Source: Antilocapra americana (Eukaryota; Chordata; Mammalia; Artiodactyla; Antilocapridae). From it: 64,000 nt of DNA. The position numbers and the translations under genes were made by a program. The stretch covers positions 9,819,742-9,883,741 of the forward strand of contig ML660774.1 in NCBI GenBank assembly GCA_007570785.1. Reading direction: 5' to 3'. Shown one piece after another: positions 34,440-45,725 of this stretch. The notes beneath the pieces were generated by a model that was not told where the DNA came from, searched no databases, and was given only the letters and a program-made list of their open reading frames with translations. Numbering within the stretch: the first letter of the stretch is position 1; each line of letters starts with the position of its first letter.

Positions 34440-34485
34440 AAAAATAGGTAAACTACTAACAGATTAGTTTACTACTTTCTGGCCA

Positions 34486-36808
34486 CAGTTCAGTTCAGTT
34501 GCTCGGTTGTGTCTGACTCTTTGCGACCCCATGAATCACAGCACGCCAGGCCTTCCTGTCCATCACCAACTCCAGGAGTCCACCCAAACCCATGTGCATT
34601 GAGTCGGTGATGCCATCCAGCTATCTTATCCTCTGTCGTCCCCTTCTCCTCCTGCCCCCAATCCTTCCCAGCATTAGGGTCTTTTCAGATGAGTCAATTC
34701 TTTGCATGAGGTGGCCAAAGTACTGGAGTTTCAGCTTCAACATCAGTCCTTCCAATGAATATTCAGGACTGATTTCCTTTAGGACTGGTTGGATCTTCTT
34801 GCAGTCCAAGGGACTGTCAAGAGTGTTCTCCAACACCACAGTTCAAAAGCATCAATTCTCTGGCACTCAGCTTTCTTTATAGTCTCACATCCATACATGA
34901 CTACTGGAAAAACCATGGCTTTGACTAAATGGACCTTTGTTGGCAAAGTAATGTCTTTGCTTTTTAATATGCTGCCTAGCTTAGTCATAACTTTCATTCC
35001 AAGGAGCAAATGTCTTTTAATTTTATGGCTGCAGTTACCATCTGCAGTGATTTTGGAGCCCAAGAAGATAAAGTCTGTCACTGTTTCCATTGTTTCCCTA
35101 TCTGTTTGCCATGAAGTGATGGGACCAGATGCCATAATTTTAGTTTTCTGAATGTTGAGCTTAAAGCCAGCTTTTTTACTCTCCTCTTTCACTTTCATCA
35201 AGAGGCTCTTTAGTTCTTCACTTTCTGCCATAAGGGTGGTGTCATCTGCATATCTGAGGTTATTGATATTTCTCCCAGCAATCTTGATTCCAGCTTGTGC
35301 TTCATCCAGCCTGGCATTTCTCATGATGTACTCTGCATGTAAGTTAAATAAGCAGGGTGACATTATACAGCCTTGACGTACTCGTTTCCCAATTTGGAAC
35401 CAGTCTGTTGTTCCATGTCCAGTTCTAACTGTTGCTTCTTGACCTGCATACAGATTTCTCAGGAGGCAGGTAGGGTGGTCTAGTATTCCCATGTCTTGAA
35501 GAATTTTCTACAGTTTGTTGTGATCCACACAATCAAAGTCATTGACGTAGTCAACAAAGCAAAAATAGATGTATTTTGGAGCTCTCTTGGTTTTTCGATG
35601 ATCCAACGGATGTTAGCAATGGGATCTCTGGTTCCTCTGCCTTTTCTAAATCTAGCTTGAACATCTGGAAATTCACAGTTTACATACTGTTGAAGACTGG
35701 CTTGGAGAATTTTGAGCATTATTTTGCTAGCGTGAGATATGAGTGCAATTGTGCGGTAGTTTGAACATTCTTTGGCATTGCCCTTCTTTGGGATTGGAAT
35801 GAAAACTGACATTTTCCAGTCCTGTGGCCACTGCTGAGTTTTCCAAATTTGCTGGCATATTGAGTGCAGCACTTTCACAGCATCATCTTTCAGGATTTGA
35901 AATAGTTGGAATTCCATTACCTCCACTAGCTTTGTTCATAGTGATGCTTCCTAAGGCCCACTTGACTTTGCATTCCAGGATGTCTGGTTCTAGTTGAGTG
36001 ATCACACACCACCATGATTATCTAGGTCATGAAGATCTTTTTTGTATTGTTCTTCTATGTATTCTTGCCACCTCTTCTTAATATCTTCTGCTTCTGATAG
36101 GTCCATACCATTTCTGTCCTTTATTGTGCCCATCTTTGCATGAAATATTCTGCTGCTATCTCCAATTTTATTTAAAAGATCTCTAGTTTTTAACATTCTA
36201 TTATTTTTCTCTATTTCTTTGCATTGCTCATTGAACAAGGCTTTCTTCTCTCTTCTCGCTATTCTTTGGAACTCTGCATTCAGATGGGTATACCTTTCCT
36301 TTTCTCCTTTACCTTTAGCTTCTCTTCTTTTCTCAGCTATTTGTAAGCCCTTCTCAGACAACCATTTTGCCTTTTTGCATTTCTTTTTCTTTGGGATGGT
36401 CTTGATCCCTGCCACCTGTACAGAATCATGAACCTCCATTCATAGTTCTTCAGGCACTCTGTCTATCATATCTAATCCCTTTTATCTATTTGTCACTTCC
36501 ACTGTATAATCATAAGGGACTTGATTTAGGTCATACCTGAATGGCCTATTTTTTTCCCCTACTTTCTTCAATTTAAGTATTAATTTTAAGTACAACATGA
36601 AACATATCAAAGGCTGACAGAATTTTGCCAGGAGAATGCACTGGTCATAGCACACACCTTCTTTCAACAACACGAGATTAGACTCTACACATGTATATCA
36701 CCAGATGGTCAATACTGAAATCCGATTGATTATATTCTTTGCAGCCAAATATGGAGAAGCTCTATACAGTCAGCAAAAACAAGACTGGGAGCTGATTGTG
36801 TCTCAGAT
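34486..36808 (-). mobile_element. BovB LINE with inverted 5' segment
   Basis: From 34486 (TTCAGTTCAGTTGCTCGG) to about 36577 this is antisense BovB, extending into the linker after the endonuclease (FRYDLNQVPYDYTVEV in the minus frame at 36482-36673). From about 36582 to 36808 the strand flips: the + strand encodes QRLTEFCQENALVIAHTFFQ, then SPDGQY, NPIDYILCSQIWRSSIQSAK and GADC, which is the part of the endonuclease domain normally just upstream. Only about 25-30 bp of consensus is missing between the two pieces. I could not find a TSD. Confidence 0.9.
34779..36577 (-). pseudogene. BovB ORF2 remnant with intact YADD reverse transcriptase box
   Basis: This is the best preserved RT in the window. 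The minus frame at 34779-35492 (237 codons) runs without a stop through RNLYAGQEATVRTGHGTT, QGCIMSPCLFNLHAEY, the catalytic LRYADDTTLM (YADD at 35241-35252), TKIMASGPITSW and VFPVVMYGCE. The frame at 35480-35926 holds the upstream RT part (PIPKKGNAKECSNYRTIAL, RFRKGRGTRD) and is frameshifted just before motif A. Motif A reads FVDYVNDFDCVDHNKL in the next frame. The frame at 36002-36439 (145 codons) is the Lys-rich linker (KKKKCKKAKWLS, EAEDIKKRWQEY). It has one intact catalytic box but is not a functional ORF. Confidence 0.9.
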
Positions 36809-37016
36809 ATTGGGCTAAATTGTCTGGTCTTTTTATGTTACAAGCATTTTCTATACTGGACTCTTTTGAGAGCGGAAGAAATCACTGTTAGTAAGTATCC
36901 CAGGACACAAACATCATGAGGGCTCACTGAAACTTAGGGCCTCCCACATACCAGGGAATCGCTAGTTGTCTGCTTCTGTTTTGAGAACTTAAATGTTGAC
37001 TTTGGTATCTATCAGA

Positions 37017-37241
37017 TCAGTTCAGTTCAGTTTCTCAGTTGTGTCCAACTCTTTGTGACCCCATGGACTTCAGCACACCAGGCTTCCATGTCCATCACCA
37101 ATTCCCAGAGCTTTCTCAAACATGTCCATTGAGTCGGTGATGCCATTCAACCATCTCATCCTCTGTCATCCCCTTCTCCTCCCACCTTCAATCTTTCCCA
37201 GCATCAGGGTCTTTTCCACTGAGTCAGTTCTTTGCATCAGG
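37017..37241 (-). mobile_element. BovB 3' terminal fragment
   Basis: Antisense BovB terminus: CAGTTCAGTTCAGTTTCTCAG, TTGTGACCCCATGGACTTCAG, GCCATTCAACCATCTCATCC and CCCAGCATCAGGGTCTTTTCC. Similarity ends at TTTGCATCAGG. About 225 bp, 5' truncated. Confidence 0.9.
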
Positions 37242-37527
37242 CTGACCTTTAAGGCAGGAAATTTACCCCAGGCACATCTCTTTGGATGAAATGCAGATTC
37301 ACCATTTAGAATCATACTTCATCCTTTCATACCATATGTCTTACCAGTGTCCTTCCTACTTCTTTATGTTGGTTGATAGAAAACACAAAACTTTTTTTTG
37401 TTAATATTTTAAATAAGAGACTTGAAACAAGGTGATAAGGGCTCTGAAAAACCAGGCCTTAAAAAAATTGCCAGTTGCTTTGTTGTTGGGGCCCTCATTT
37501 ATAAGACAGTGTTGATGATGATGTTTC

Positions 37528-37778
37528 GTGGATGACTACTATATGCCAAGTGTTCTGCTATGTGCTTCTCATGTGTGAACTTTCTTCATCTTTCCAACAG
37601 CACTATGAATCATCCAGATTTGCTTTATTTTACAAAAAAGAAAAATCAAGCATAGACACAGTTTCTTAATTTTCACAAAGTAGCCCAACTAGTCACCCAG
37701 TGGAAGCTTCTGCATTCAAACTGGGATACAATTCCAAACTCTGTGCCCTTTTCATTAAAATGCACTGCCTTCTTGTAA
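37528..37778 (+). mobile_element. MIR SINE, nearly full length
   Basis: Sense MIR order: GACTACTATATGCCAAGTGT, CTGCTATGTGCTTCTCATGTG, a TTTATTTTACAAAAAAGAAA block, CAAAGTAGCCCAACTAGTCAC and CATTCAAACTGGGATACAATT, then CTCTGTGCCC. It covers head, conserved core and tail, and predates the ruminant repeats. Confidence 0.75.
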
Positions 37779-38262
37779 TCTTTATTAGAAATATTACGAT
37801 TCCTCCTGACACAGCAGTATGATCAGCCCTGTTTCCATGGCTGAGTTTTATATTAATATTAGGGGATTACTGAGGATACACATGGGGTCATCAGAAAGCA
37901 AAACATGCTGGTCATTTGTCAATGCATAAAGACAGAGGCTGTCCATGTTACCACCAATGTAACAAGGACCTTTGTACCTAATCCACAGCAAATGATACTG
38001 ACTGGAGACATTAAATCATAGACTCTGCGACTGGAAGATAAATTCTTAGTAATTGCTTTGACAGCCTCAAATTCTTATGGAGTTTTGACACTGAAAATTG
38101 TTTTATACTGTTTATTCTTGTTTGAATCATAAAACAGAATAGCTCTGGAAACTTCCCTTGAGAAGCCACTGAGTTTTGAGGGTTTGCTACTTAGAACTGG
38201 TAACAGTGGAAAGGTACAAGGTTGGGAATGTTGAGATCTGTTTGTGAGCAGAGTTAAAAGAA

Positions 38263-38470
38263 GGACTTCCCAGATGGTGGAAGCGGTAAAGAATCTGCCT
38301 GCCAATGCAGGAGATATAAGAGATGCATGTTGGACTCCTGGGTAGGGAAGATCCCCTGGAGGAGGAAATAGCAGCCCACTCCAGAATTCTTAGCTCGAGA
38401 ATCCCATGGGCTAAGGAGCCTGGCGGGCTACCATCTGTGGGTCACAAAGAGTTAGACACAACTGAGTATG
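38263..38470 (+). mobile_element. Bov-tA SINE
   Basis: Sense copy: GGACTTCCCAGATGGTGG, GGTAAAGAATCTGCCTGCC, GTAGGGAAGATCCCCTGGAG, CTTAGCTCGAGAATCCCATG and AGAGTTAGACACAACTGAG. The B box is disrupted (GTTGGACTCCTGGG). Confidence 0.9.
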
Positions 38471-40394
38471 CACACATACACAGAGCAAAGAGAGCTGAGC
38501 TTTTGGATAAGCTAAAAGGTGAGACTGCAAGAGGGAGCTAGCAAGGTGATGGAGGTCTTGGCAGGATATGCCAACTTTAGCAGGTCCAGCCATCACTCCA
38601 AAGGCCAGCTTCCAAGGAGACTACACAGGAAGAAAGATAGCACAACTCAGTCCCTGCAGACTTGGTGATGACTTGGTCACGGGTTCTGAGATTCAGAGGT
38701 AAAATCAATACTGCTGCACTCAGCAGAGATATATTTGACACATGAACAACAGCAGAAGACCTTTTAGAGAGAAGAGTGATGAGTCTGGCCTGTGGCTAGC
38801 CAAGGAATGGTTGAAAGTAAAAGCATTTTTATAAAAAAGTAAGAAAAGACAAATTTCAGCCAAGTGTTCTCTGAATGCATATTAATCACGAATTATATTC
38901 TGAAATGGCTACTTGGATCAGGCAAGTAATAGATGAATAAAGTCAGCCAAGATATGAAAAACAGCAGTTGCTGGCATTTATGGTAAATTGATGCCTGCTT
39001 ACCATGGCTAAAAGAGCAGTTATTTACATCCAGAAGATTCCCGTCTTGTAAAATGTGTATTCCACATGGAAAATTGTATACTTTTTCAAAAGAAGCCAGG
39101 TTACTATATGAAATTTCCTAATTTTTAAATGTGAAGTTATTCAACTGAAATACATTATAGACATGAAAACAAAGATTACAACCCACAACAATCATTGCAA
39201 TAGAAATATATTTGCTGAATGAATTGGCTCATAGGCCCCCAGTTTAAGACCTGGGATCAGATTTTTGGAATTATCTTTGGGAAACTGGGTAAGGGAAGAT
39301 TCAATGTGAAAGGAGCTATGTGGCATTTTGTAAGAGCACATATAGACTTCAAAGTGACTGAATCCGAGTATGCACTCAGAATATAGCCCAAACGAGAAAT
39401 CAAACCTACAAGAAAACCCTAAGGTTAATCCTTAGTAGGAAGGAAAAGTCACTCATTTGCTACATGGAGACATATACACACAGGATTGCTCTCTATGAGA
39501 CCAAATCAACCCATAAGACTAAATCAGAAAGAGTAAATTAAAAGAATAGAAGCAAAAATAAGAAACACACCAATCTTTCAATTTCTTATGAAAGACTAGA
39601 CACCTAGTGATAATGACAAAGCAGAAGACTAAACAACTTCCATATTTATCATACAGCAAACATGGGTTTTAGCCACAGTTTGACATTAAACTGCAGATTT
39701 TATAGACATATTTGCTGCAATCTTAGCACTGGTTGCGATTTGTTTAGATAAATTCCTATGCACTCTATGTCTAAATTTCATAATTAATCAATAATAACAG
39801 AAGTAGTTTAGCTCATGTGATTGCTTTGAGAAATAGATAATTTAAACAACATTAATTTAAAAGCTGTATTAGGCACGAGAAGTATTTAATGTCTACTGGT
39901 GATTTTATTTTTGGAGAATGCAGCCGGTGCCATATGAGAAATGTGAATATAGTTATTGACCTACTGTGTCAGTGACAAAAGAAGATTAGTCTTTTCTCTA
40001 AGAGGTTGGAATTGCCCTTACTGATAATATTCACTGCATACCAAATTAGACTATACATTGTATTTCTGTCAGTGAATGTTTTCCTTGCTTGTTGTCTGAG
40101 CAAAACAAATTGGATGTAGGATCAAGGTATGTCTTTCAGGCACCTTCCTTCAAAAGTAATTAGGGTCTTACTCACTTGAAATCAGATAATTACATTTAAT
40201 GTAATCTTCAAAGAGGTCCCGAGGATTGTTTTCCATTGGTAGATGCATGAGAAATGGAACAAATTCACTTTCCTGACCACTGAAGTTAAGGAGGATGAGG
40301 AACAGAAAAGAACAATGAATCTAAAATTGAGCCTCATAAGACTGATAGAGATAAAATTTAACTTTATCCATTTATTCTTTTTAAAGTTTCCTTT
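38471..40394. other. Repeat-poor stretch
   Basis: About 1.9 kb, the longest part of the window with no repeat I recognise. Apart from the end of one shadow frame near 38596 there is no open frame of 60 codons on either strand. Nothing suggests an exon. Conservation across mammals would be the informative test. Confidence 0.55.
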
Positions 40395-40591
40395 TAAAAG
40401 TTTTTTTTTTTAATTTTTTAATGCAGGGCATTTTTTAAGTCTCTACTGAATTTGTTCCAGTGCTGCTTCTGTTTTATGTTTTGGGTTTTGGTGGTGAGGC
40501 ATGTGGAATCTTAGCACCTTAACTAGGCACCTAACCTGTGTCCCTCATTGGAAGTTGACGTCTTAACCACTGCCCTGCCAGGGAAGTCCCT
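40395..40591 (-). mobile_element. CHR-2-like SINE
   Basis: On the minus strand: GGGACTTCCCTGGCAGGGCAG, TGGTTAAGACGTCAACTTCC, a degraded B box, AAGGTGCTAAGATTCCACATG, AAACATAAAACAGAAGCAGC and AACAAATTCAGTAGAGACTT with the tail as T runs at 40395-40425. This tail is typical of the CHR-2 group of artiodactyl SINEs. The plus frame at 40548-40859 begins inside it and is not a gene. Confidence 0.85.
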
Positions 40592-41764
40592 TATCCATTT
40601 ATCCTTACATGCCCCTCTGGGGCCTTTTGTTCAGCAAAAAGGGGTGTGTGAGAACTGTTACGATGTTCCATTAGTCCCATCTGAAGATCTGTGTTGGTCT
40701 CCAGCGCCCATGACTCATTCAGCCCAGCCTGGTTCTGCACCAGAATTCCAATCAGATGAGAGTCAGACAATACTCATCCCCTTGGCTCCAGTTTACTCAG
40801 GGTGGGGTGGGGGGATGCATATATCTGGGTATCACATTGTGCTCAATTTATCCTCATAAACAGGACATCACTCCCAACTCAAAATGCGTTTGGAGACTCA
40901 GTAATGTCTGACCCAAACTAGGCTGGCTGTAATAGGGAAATAAATTTACTGTTGGCCTAGGAACTAGGTTGGCTGATAGGCAAAGATTTTAGGAGTAACA
41001 TCATAAAACTAGAACAGAAGAGGTATTGAACGGAAAGAGGGGCTTAGGAATTTATAAATGGGCAGATATTGCTAATAATGACCAAGAAGAAAAAAAACCT
41101 AGCTGTTTTCAGAAGTGAGCAGTCATCCCTATTGCAAGTATTTCTAGAAGCTGAATCTAGATGAAGCTTGGAATATGCTGTATACCACAAAACAAAAAAA
41201 ACCTTATATTTAATTTGTTTTTCTTATGATTTCTCTGTTGTTCGGTGTAGTGTCTAACTAAGTCACATTCCATGATATGTTTTAGTATCTACCCTTGTTC
41301 TATCACTAAGTCCAACTCTTGGACTTTCCTGTCCTTCAGTATCGCCTGTAGTTTGCTCAAATTCATGTCCACTTCCCTACCAAAAGAAATAAAATGAAAA
41401 AAACTGGATCAAATAAAAGCTATTTTAATGATTTTAAATTTCAGCCTACCAATTTCTAAAATGAATTGAGAAATTTACATACAACTTATAATGGTCACTG
41501 TAGCTCAAACTTATTTTATTTAAAAATGTTTATTATAAACATACCATGGCTCATATTTCCTTCTTTAGGTAGGTATTTGAGATACATTTCTGTGTGTTGA
41601 AATGACCTTTTAAATTTTGAACACCTAAACTATGACTTTGTGCTATCAAAACTTGGCATAGCATGTGACACTTTATGGCTGAATGCTTTTCAAGCAGTAA
41701 GCATGTCCTGTGACACCAGATGGATAGAATCATGATGCTCTGTGAGGGTTAGTGCACAACGACG
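40592..41764. other. Mostly unassigned; weak BovB-like remnant
   Basis: No gene seen. At about 41300-41375 the run TTTCCTGTCCTTCAGTATCG then CAAATTCATGTCCAC resembles a decayed antisense BovB 3' end, but the flanks do not extend the match. Confidence 0.4.
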
Positions 41765-41882
41765 TAAGCCTTGAGAGTGCGGACTTGGTCTGTCTTGCTC
41801 TATGTTGTTAATCCCTTTCATGGAGATTAAGCCTTATTTCACAGTGCTCAAAAACACATGTTGAATAAATGAATCAATGTTT
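41765..41882 (+). mobile_element. L2 LINE 3' end
   Basis: Sense L2 terminus pattern: GAGAGTGCGGACTTGGTCTG, TCTTGCTCTATGTTGTTAAT and CACAGTGCTCAAAAACACATG followed by TTGAATAAATGAATCAATG. Confidence 0.6.
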
Positions 41883-42550
41883 CCCAATTGTTTTTTTAAA
41901 AATATCAGAGGTATAAGGGTGATGATAATAAGCCCTGAAATCTAGTTAGAGAGGTCTCTAACAGAGGTCAGTAAAAATTGATCTCTTTTACTCACTGTGA
42001 ACATACAGTCAAAATAGTATTTAAGAATAAGGTGAACCTTGACTGTCCACTGAGCTTGGCTCTGTCAGTAATTTTAGGTGACTGAGATGTCTTTGACCTA
42101 CATGATCTACAATATTAATACATAGTAATGGTATACACAACTTCTTGATAACTTGGACCTCTTCACCATTCGTAACACTTTTGTGTAGGCTACCAAGATA
42201 TGTATAATTTCAGTGTGTTTTGAAGGTGACAACAGTTTGAAGACTATGGAAAATAAATACATGTATTTGGAAGAGAAAGGCAATCCCAAGTTTAGATATA
42301 TAAAACAGGTCAATATTTCTCACCCATAGCATCTCCTGATTGTCTCTAATTCCTGCTTGACTTGAAATTCCTAAATGTAATTATTTGGCTAGAGGGTAGG
42401 AAGGCTCTTGCCTTCAGACATATTTACCAAGCACCGTAACTCTTTCATTATTATCATGATATTAGATGCCGTGAGTTGTAAAAAGAAGTGTATGATGTTT
42501 TTATGAAGATCAAAGTTTTCTTTTCTACATGAAAAAAATTACAAATATCT
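41883..42550. other. Unassigned intergenic sequence
   Basis: No recognisable repeat or gene. One 68-codon minus frame (42107-42313) has no domain. Confidence 0.5.
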
Positions 42551-43080
42551 GTTGTTGTTCCATCATTCAGTCATGTCCCAGTCTGCAACCTGGATTATAG
42601 CACATCAGGCTTCTTTGTCTTTCATTGTCTCCAAGAGTTTGCTCAAACTCATGTCCATTGAGTCAGTGATGCCATCCAACCATCTCATCCTCTGTAACCC
42701 CTTTCTCCTTCTGCCCTCAATCTTCCAAGCATCAGGGTCTTTTCCAGTGAGTTGGCTTTTTGCATCAGGTGGCCAAAGTATTGGAGCTTCAGCATCAGTC
42801 CTTCCATGAATATTCAGGACTGATCTCCTTTAGGATGGACTGGTTGGATCTCCTTGCTGTCCAAGGGACTCTCAAGAGTCTTCTCCAACACTACCGTTCT
42901 AAAGCATCAATTCTTCGGCACTCAGTGTTCTTTATGGTCCAACTCTCACGTCCATACAAGACTACTGGGAAGATGATAACTTTGATTATACAGACCTTTG
43001 TTGGCAAAGTGATGTCTCTGCTTTTTAATATGCTTTCTAGGGTTGTCATAGTTTTTCTTCCAAGGACCAAGTGTCTTTAC
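42551..43080 (-). mobile_element. Older BovB 3' fragment
   Basis: The antisense BovB has the older (GTT)n terminus (GTTGTTGTTCCATCATTCAG), then CATGTCCATTGAGTCAGTGA, CTGATCTCCTTTAGGATGGAC, CAACACTACCGTTCTAAAGC and GTGATGTCTCTGCTTTTTAA, ending near GTGTCTTTAC. The frame at 42760-43098 is its antisense shadow. Confidence 0.9.
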
Positions 43081-43491
43081 TTGGTGGAAAATGTGTAGAA
43101 ATTATAAAAACTCATATTAATAGTCTGAAACCTCAGAGCAGGATTATATGGGTAGGGTCTAAATCTTGACTCACCTTTCTAAAGATATCTTTAGTTGGCA
43201 AAACTATATAGTTGTATTGTGTGAAATCTTCTTGATCTGCTATTTTTGGGTTAAACTGAGAGTGATATTACTGTTGGAAAAGAGAAAAGTACCCCCCTAC
43301 CCACAAAAAAAATCAAGCACCTTTAACCTGTATGTAAAGTAATGCCACATAAAGGAGCTTCAACTATACAAACATTTTAGATGCAGAATTTGCTTTTACA
43401 TGAAAACCTGGCAAATGTACTATAGTTGGCTTCCCTCATCACTACTTCAGTGGAATAATGGAAAGATGAGGGGTTTTTAAATGAGATGATC

Positions 43492-43645
43492 TGGAACTGA
43501 GTCATGGTTTGTAAATTAGGGCAAGTTTCTTAAGCATGCTAAGCTTCCATTTCTGAAGTATAAAATGGCCTAACAACCTCATCACAGCTTATTGTGGAGA
43601 TTAAATAAGTGTGTGGTTAAAGTGCTCAGCAATTATATCCTCCGT
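43492..43645 (-). mobile_element. MIR SINE
   Basis: Antisense MIR: CTGGAACTGAGTCATGGTTTG, GGGCAAGTTTCTTAAGCATG, CTTCCATTTCTGAAGTATAAA and GGAGATTAAATAAGTGTGTGG then AAAGTGCTCAGC. Confidence 0.72.
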
Positions 43646-44124
43646 AAATGTGAAGTCTAGACTTCTATCGCGCTCATAGTTGTTTCCACAGAGTTTAACC
43701 AAAATTAGTTTTCATTTCATATGTTAGCTATATCTCTCTACTGAGTTAAATTATCATCGAGGAAATATCCAAAAGGTACACAAAAGATGTTCAGTATCAT
43801 TCATCAGGGAAATGTAACTCAAAACCACGATGAGAAATCACTTCACACTTGTTAGAATGGCTGTCATGAAAAAGACTAGATGGTGAGTGTCGTCTAGGAT
43901 GTAGAGAGAAGAGAATCCTTGCGGAATGTAAATTGGTTAAGCCACTGTGGAAACCAGTATGGCGGGTTCATAAAAATCATAAATGGAATTCCCCAGCAAT
44001 CCCACTTCTGAGTATATATCCAAAGGAAATGATGCCCGAGACACCTGCACTCCCTTGTTCACAGCAGCATTGTTCATAACAGGCATGAGTGGAAATACCC
44101 TAGGTGTTCATCAGTGGGTGGATG

Positions 44125-44493
44125 TGTTACCTACTAGGGTCCCCGGCCTCCTTAAGCAATAGGAATCGGTAAGAGGACAGATGAGAAATTCAGGCAGGGC
44201 TTTATTGGGTCCGCTGCTGCAGCACGAAGGGGCAGAAACAAGTCCCAGGTGCTCCTGTCCACCCGCCTTGGACTCTGAGCAGGGTGCAGGCACAGTGCCT
44301 GCCTTTGCTCCCGACTCCTCAGAAGGGGCAGTTTGGTCTTTCTGTGTCTTACTGTTTAAAATTTGTCTCAACTGCACAGACAGGTATTAGTTAGAAACTA
44401 TTTGTCCCTGATTGTTTGTATTTTGTTGCTGAGGGAGACATTTGTCGGGATTCAAGCACTGCAGCTAAGTGTCCCAGGCTCCAGCCCATCTCA
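44125..44493 (-). mobile_element. Solo retroviral LTR inside L1
   Basis: This 369-bp block interrupts the L1. On the minus strand it begins TGAGATGGGC and ends GGTAACA (TG...CA termini) and has an AATAAA signal (complement at 44201-44206), leaving about 75 nt to the end, consistent with U3-R-U5. The flanking 4-bp sequences are GATG (44121-44124) and AATG (44494-44497). The L1 pattern expects AATG, so this looks like a 4-bp duplication with one later change. It is GC-richer than its surroundings. No gag, pol or env sequence is attached. Ruminant ERV lineage not determined. Confidence 0.72.
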
Positions 44494-44518
44494 AATGGAT
44501 ACAGAAAATGTGAAATTA

Positions 44519-44600
44519 TATATATATATATTTATATGTGTGTATGTGTGTGTGTGCGCGTGTGTATAATATGTTATATGTATATATGTTATATATACAT
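44519..44600 (+). repeat. AT/TG-rich microsatellite
   Basis: Alternating TATATA runs flank TGTGTGTATGTGTGTGTGTG and a GCGCGTGTG unit, then further TATA-type units. It expanded within the TATA-rich part of the L1 3' end. Confidence 0.9.
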
Positions 44601-44928
44601 AGATTTATATATTAAAATTGAAACAGAGTTATAGAGTGAAATTCAAACATAACAAGCCCTTGCCCTCTATGTCCTCCACCTGCCTTTTGTCTGTAGAAAA
44701 ACTTTAGCCAAAGAATAATTTAATCATAGAAGTGAGAAACGGCAGAAACAAAGGAAAACGAACAGTCAGAGGAGACAGAATACTACTAGTTTAGTCTGTG
44801 AGCATAGTCAATAGCCTTCAGCTCCTCCTCAGGGGCTGTAGATCATATCCTGAGCTGTGTCCTCTGAGTTGTCTTATGGATAATGAAACCCCACTAAGTG
44901 AAAGATGGTAACTATATGATGACTAGAC

Positions 44929-45257
44929 TGTAGCCATGATGTAACCTGCCACAATTCTGAGAACTGGCCTCAAATAAATGAGAAAAAACTGACCCTGAAA
45001 CTGAAAGCTAACTATATTTAAGACAATCAAGATGATGTCGATCAGATCACTGATGACCAGTTTCAAGAAGACTGTGCTGTTTCTGCATGTAGCCCCCTCC
45101 CTCCATCTGTAAAAGCCCTTAAGCTTTTGTCCGTTAAGCTCTTGTCCACTGGTTGTCGGGGTCAGGGCAGGGGCTTGGATTTTGGACAGGAATCTCAACA
45201 CCCCACCTTGTCCCCCACTGCTGGCTTGTGAAATAAAGCAAACTTTCCTTTCCACCA
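44929..45257 (+). mobile_element. LTR-like block with poly(A) signal, possible second solo LTR in the L1
   Basis: L1 similarity is lost before about 44929 and resumes at about 45262. The block starts TGTAGCCATGATGTAACC and ends TTTCCACCA (TG...CA), with AATAAA at 45232-45237 after a C-rich stretch (CACCCCACCTTGTCCCCCAC). That layout is common in mammalian class I LTRs. The start is uncertain: sequence from about 44650 may also belong to it. No clear TSD. A family search would settle it. Confidence 0.45.
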
Positions 45258-45528
45258 ACTTAATGGTGATTATAGCTAACAATACTATATAATACATTTG
45301 AAAGTTTCTAAGAGGGTAGAACTTAAATGTTCTTACCACGAAAGTAAATGGTAACTATGTGAAGTGATGGATGTGTTAACTAACCTCATTCACATATATA
45401 CATGTATGAAATAATCATATTGTACACCATAACCTTACACAATATTGTATGTCAAAAGTTATATCTCAATAAAGTTAGAAAACAAAATTTAGGATAATGA
45501 TCAGGTTTAACTCTTCTCTTTAATACCA

Positions 45529-45725
45529 CCTGGTTGCTCAGATGGTAAAGAATCTGCCTGCAGTGCAGGAGACCTGGGTTTGATCCCTGGGTTGGGAAGA
45601 TCCCCAGGTGAAGGAAATGGCAACCCACTCCAGTATTCTTGCCTGGAGAATCCCATGGACAGAGGAGCCTGGCAGGCTACAGTCCATGGAGTTGCAAATA
45701 GTCAGAGATGACTGAGCCACTAACA
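45529..45725 (+). mobile_element. Bov-tA SINE with 10-bp TSD
   Basis: Sense copy: GGTTGCTCAGATGGTAAAG, CCTGGGTTTGATCCCTGGG, AAATGGCAACCCACTCCAG and GTCAGAGATGACTGAGCCAC. TTTAATACCA occurs at 45519-45528 and 45726-45735. Confidence 0.94.

Larger units (their letters stand above)
43760..45480 (+). mobile_element. Old L1 LINE 3' end carrying two LTR insertions
   Basis: Sense L1 landmarks: CATTCATCAGGGAAATGTAAC, ACTCAAAACCACGATGAGAA, CTGTGGAAACCAGTATGGCG and CAGCAATCCCACTTCTGAGT (ORF2 end), interrupted at 44125. They resume with GATACAGAAAATGTG at 44498, then again with GTGATTATAGCTAACAATAC (45267), TCTAAGAGGGTAGAACTTAAA and GATGGATGTGTTAAC. The 3' end ATTGTACACCATAACCTTAC and CAATAAAGTTAGAAAACAAAA closes the element at about 45480. 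An expanded AT/TG-rich microsatellite lies at 44519-44600. Confidence 0.82.
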
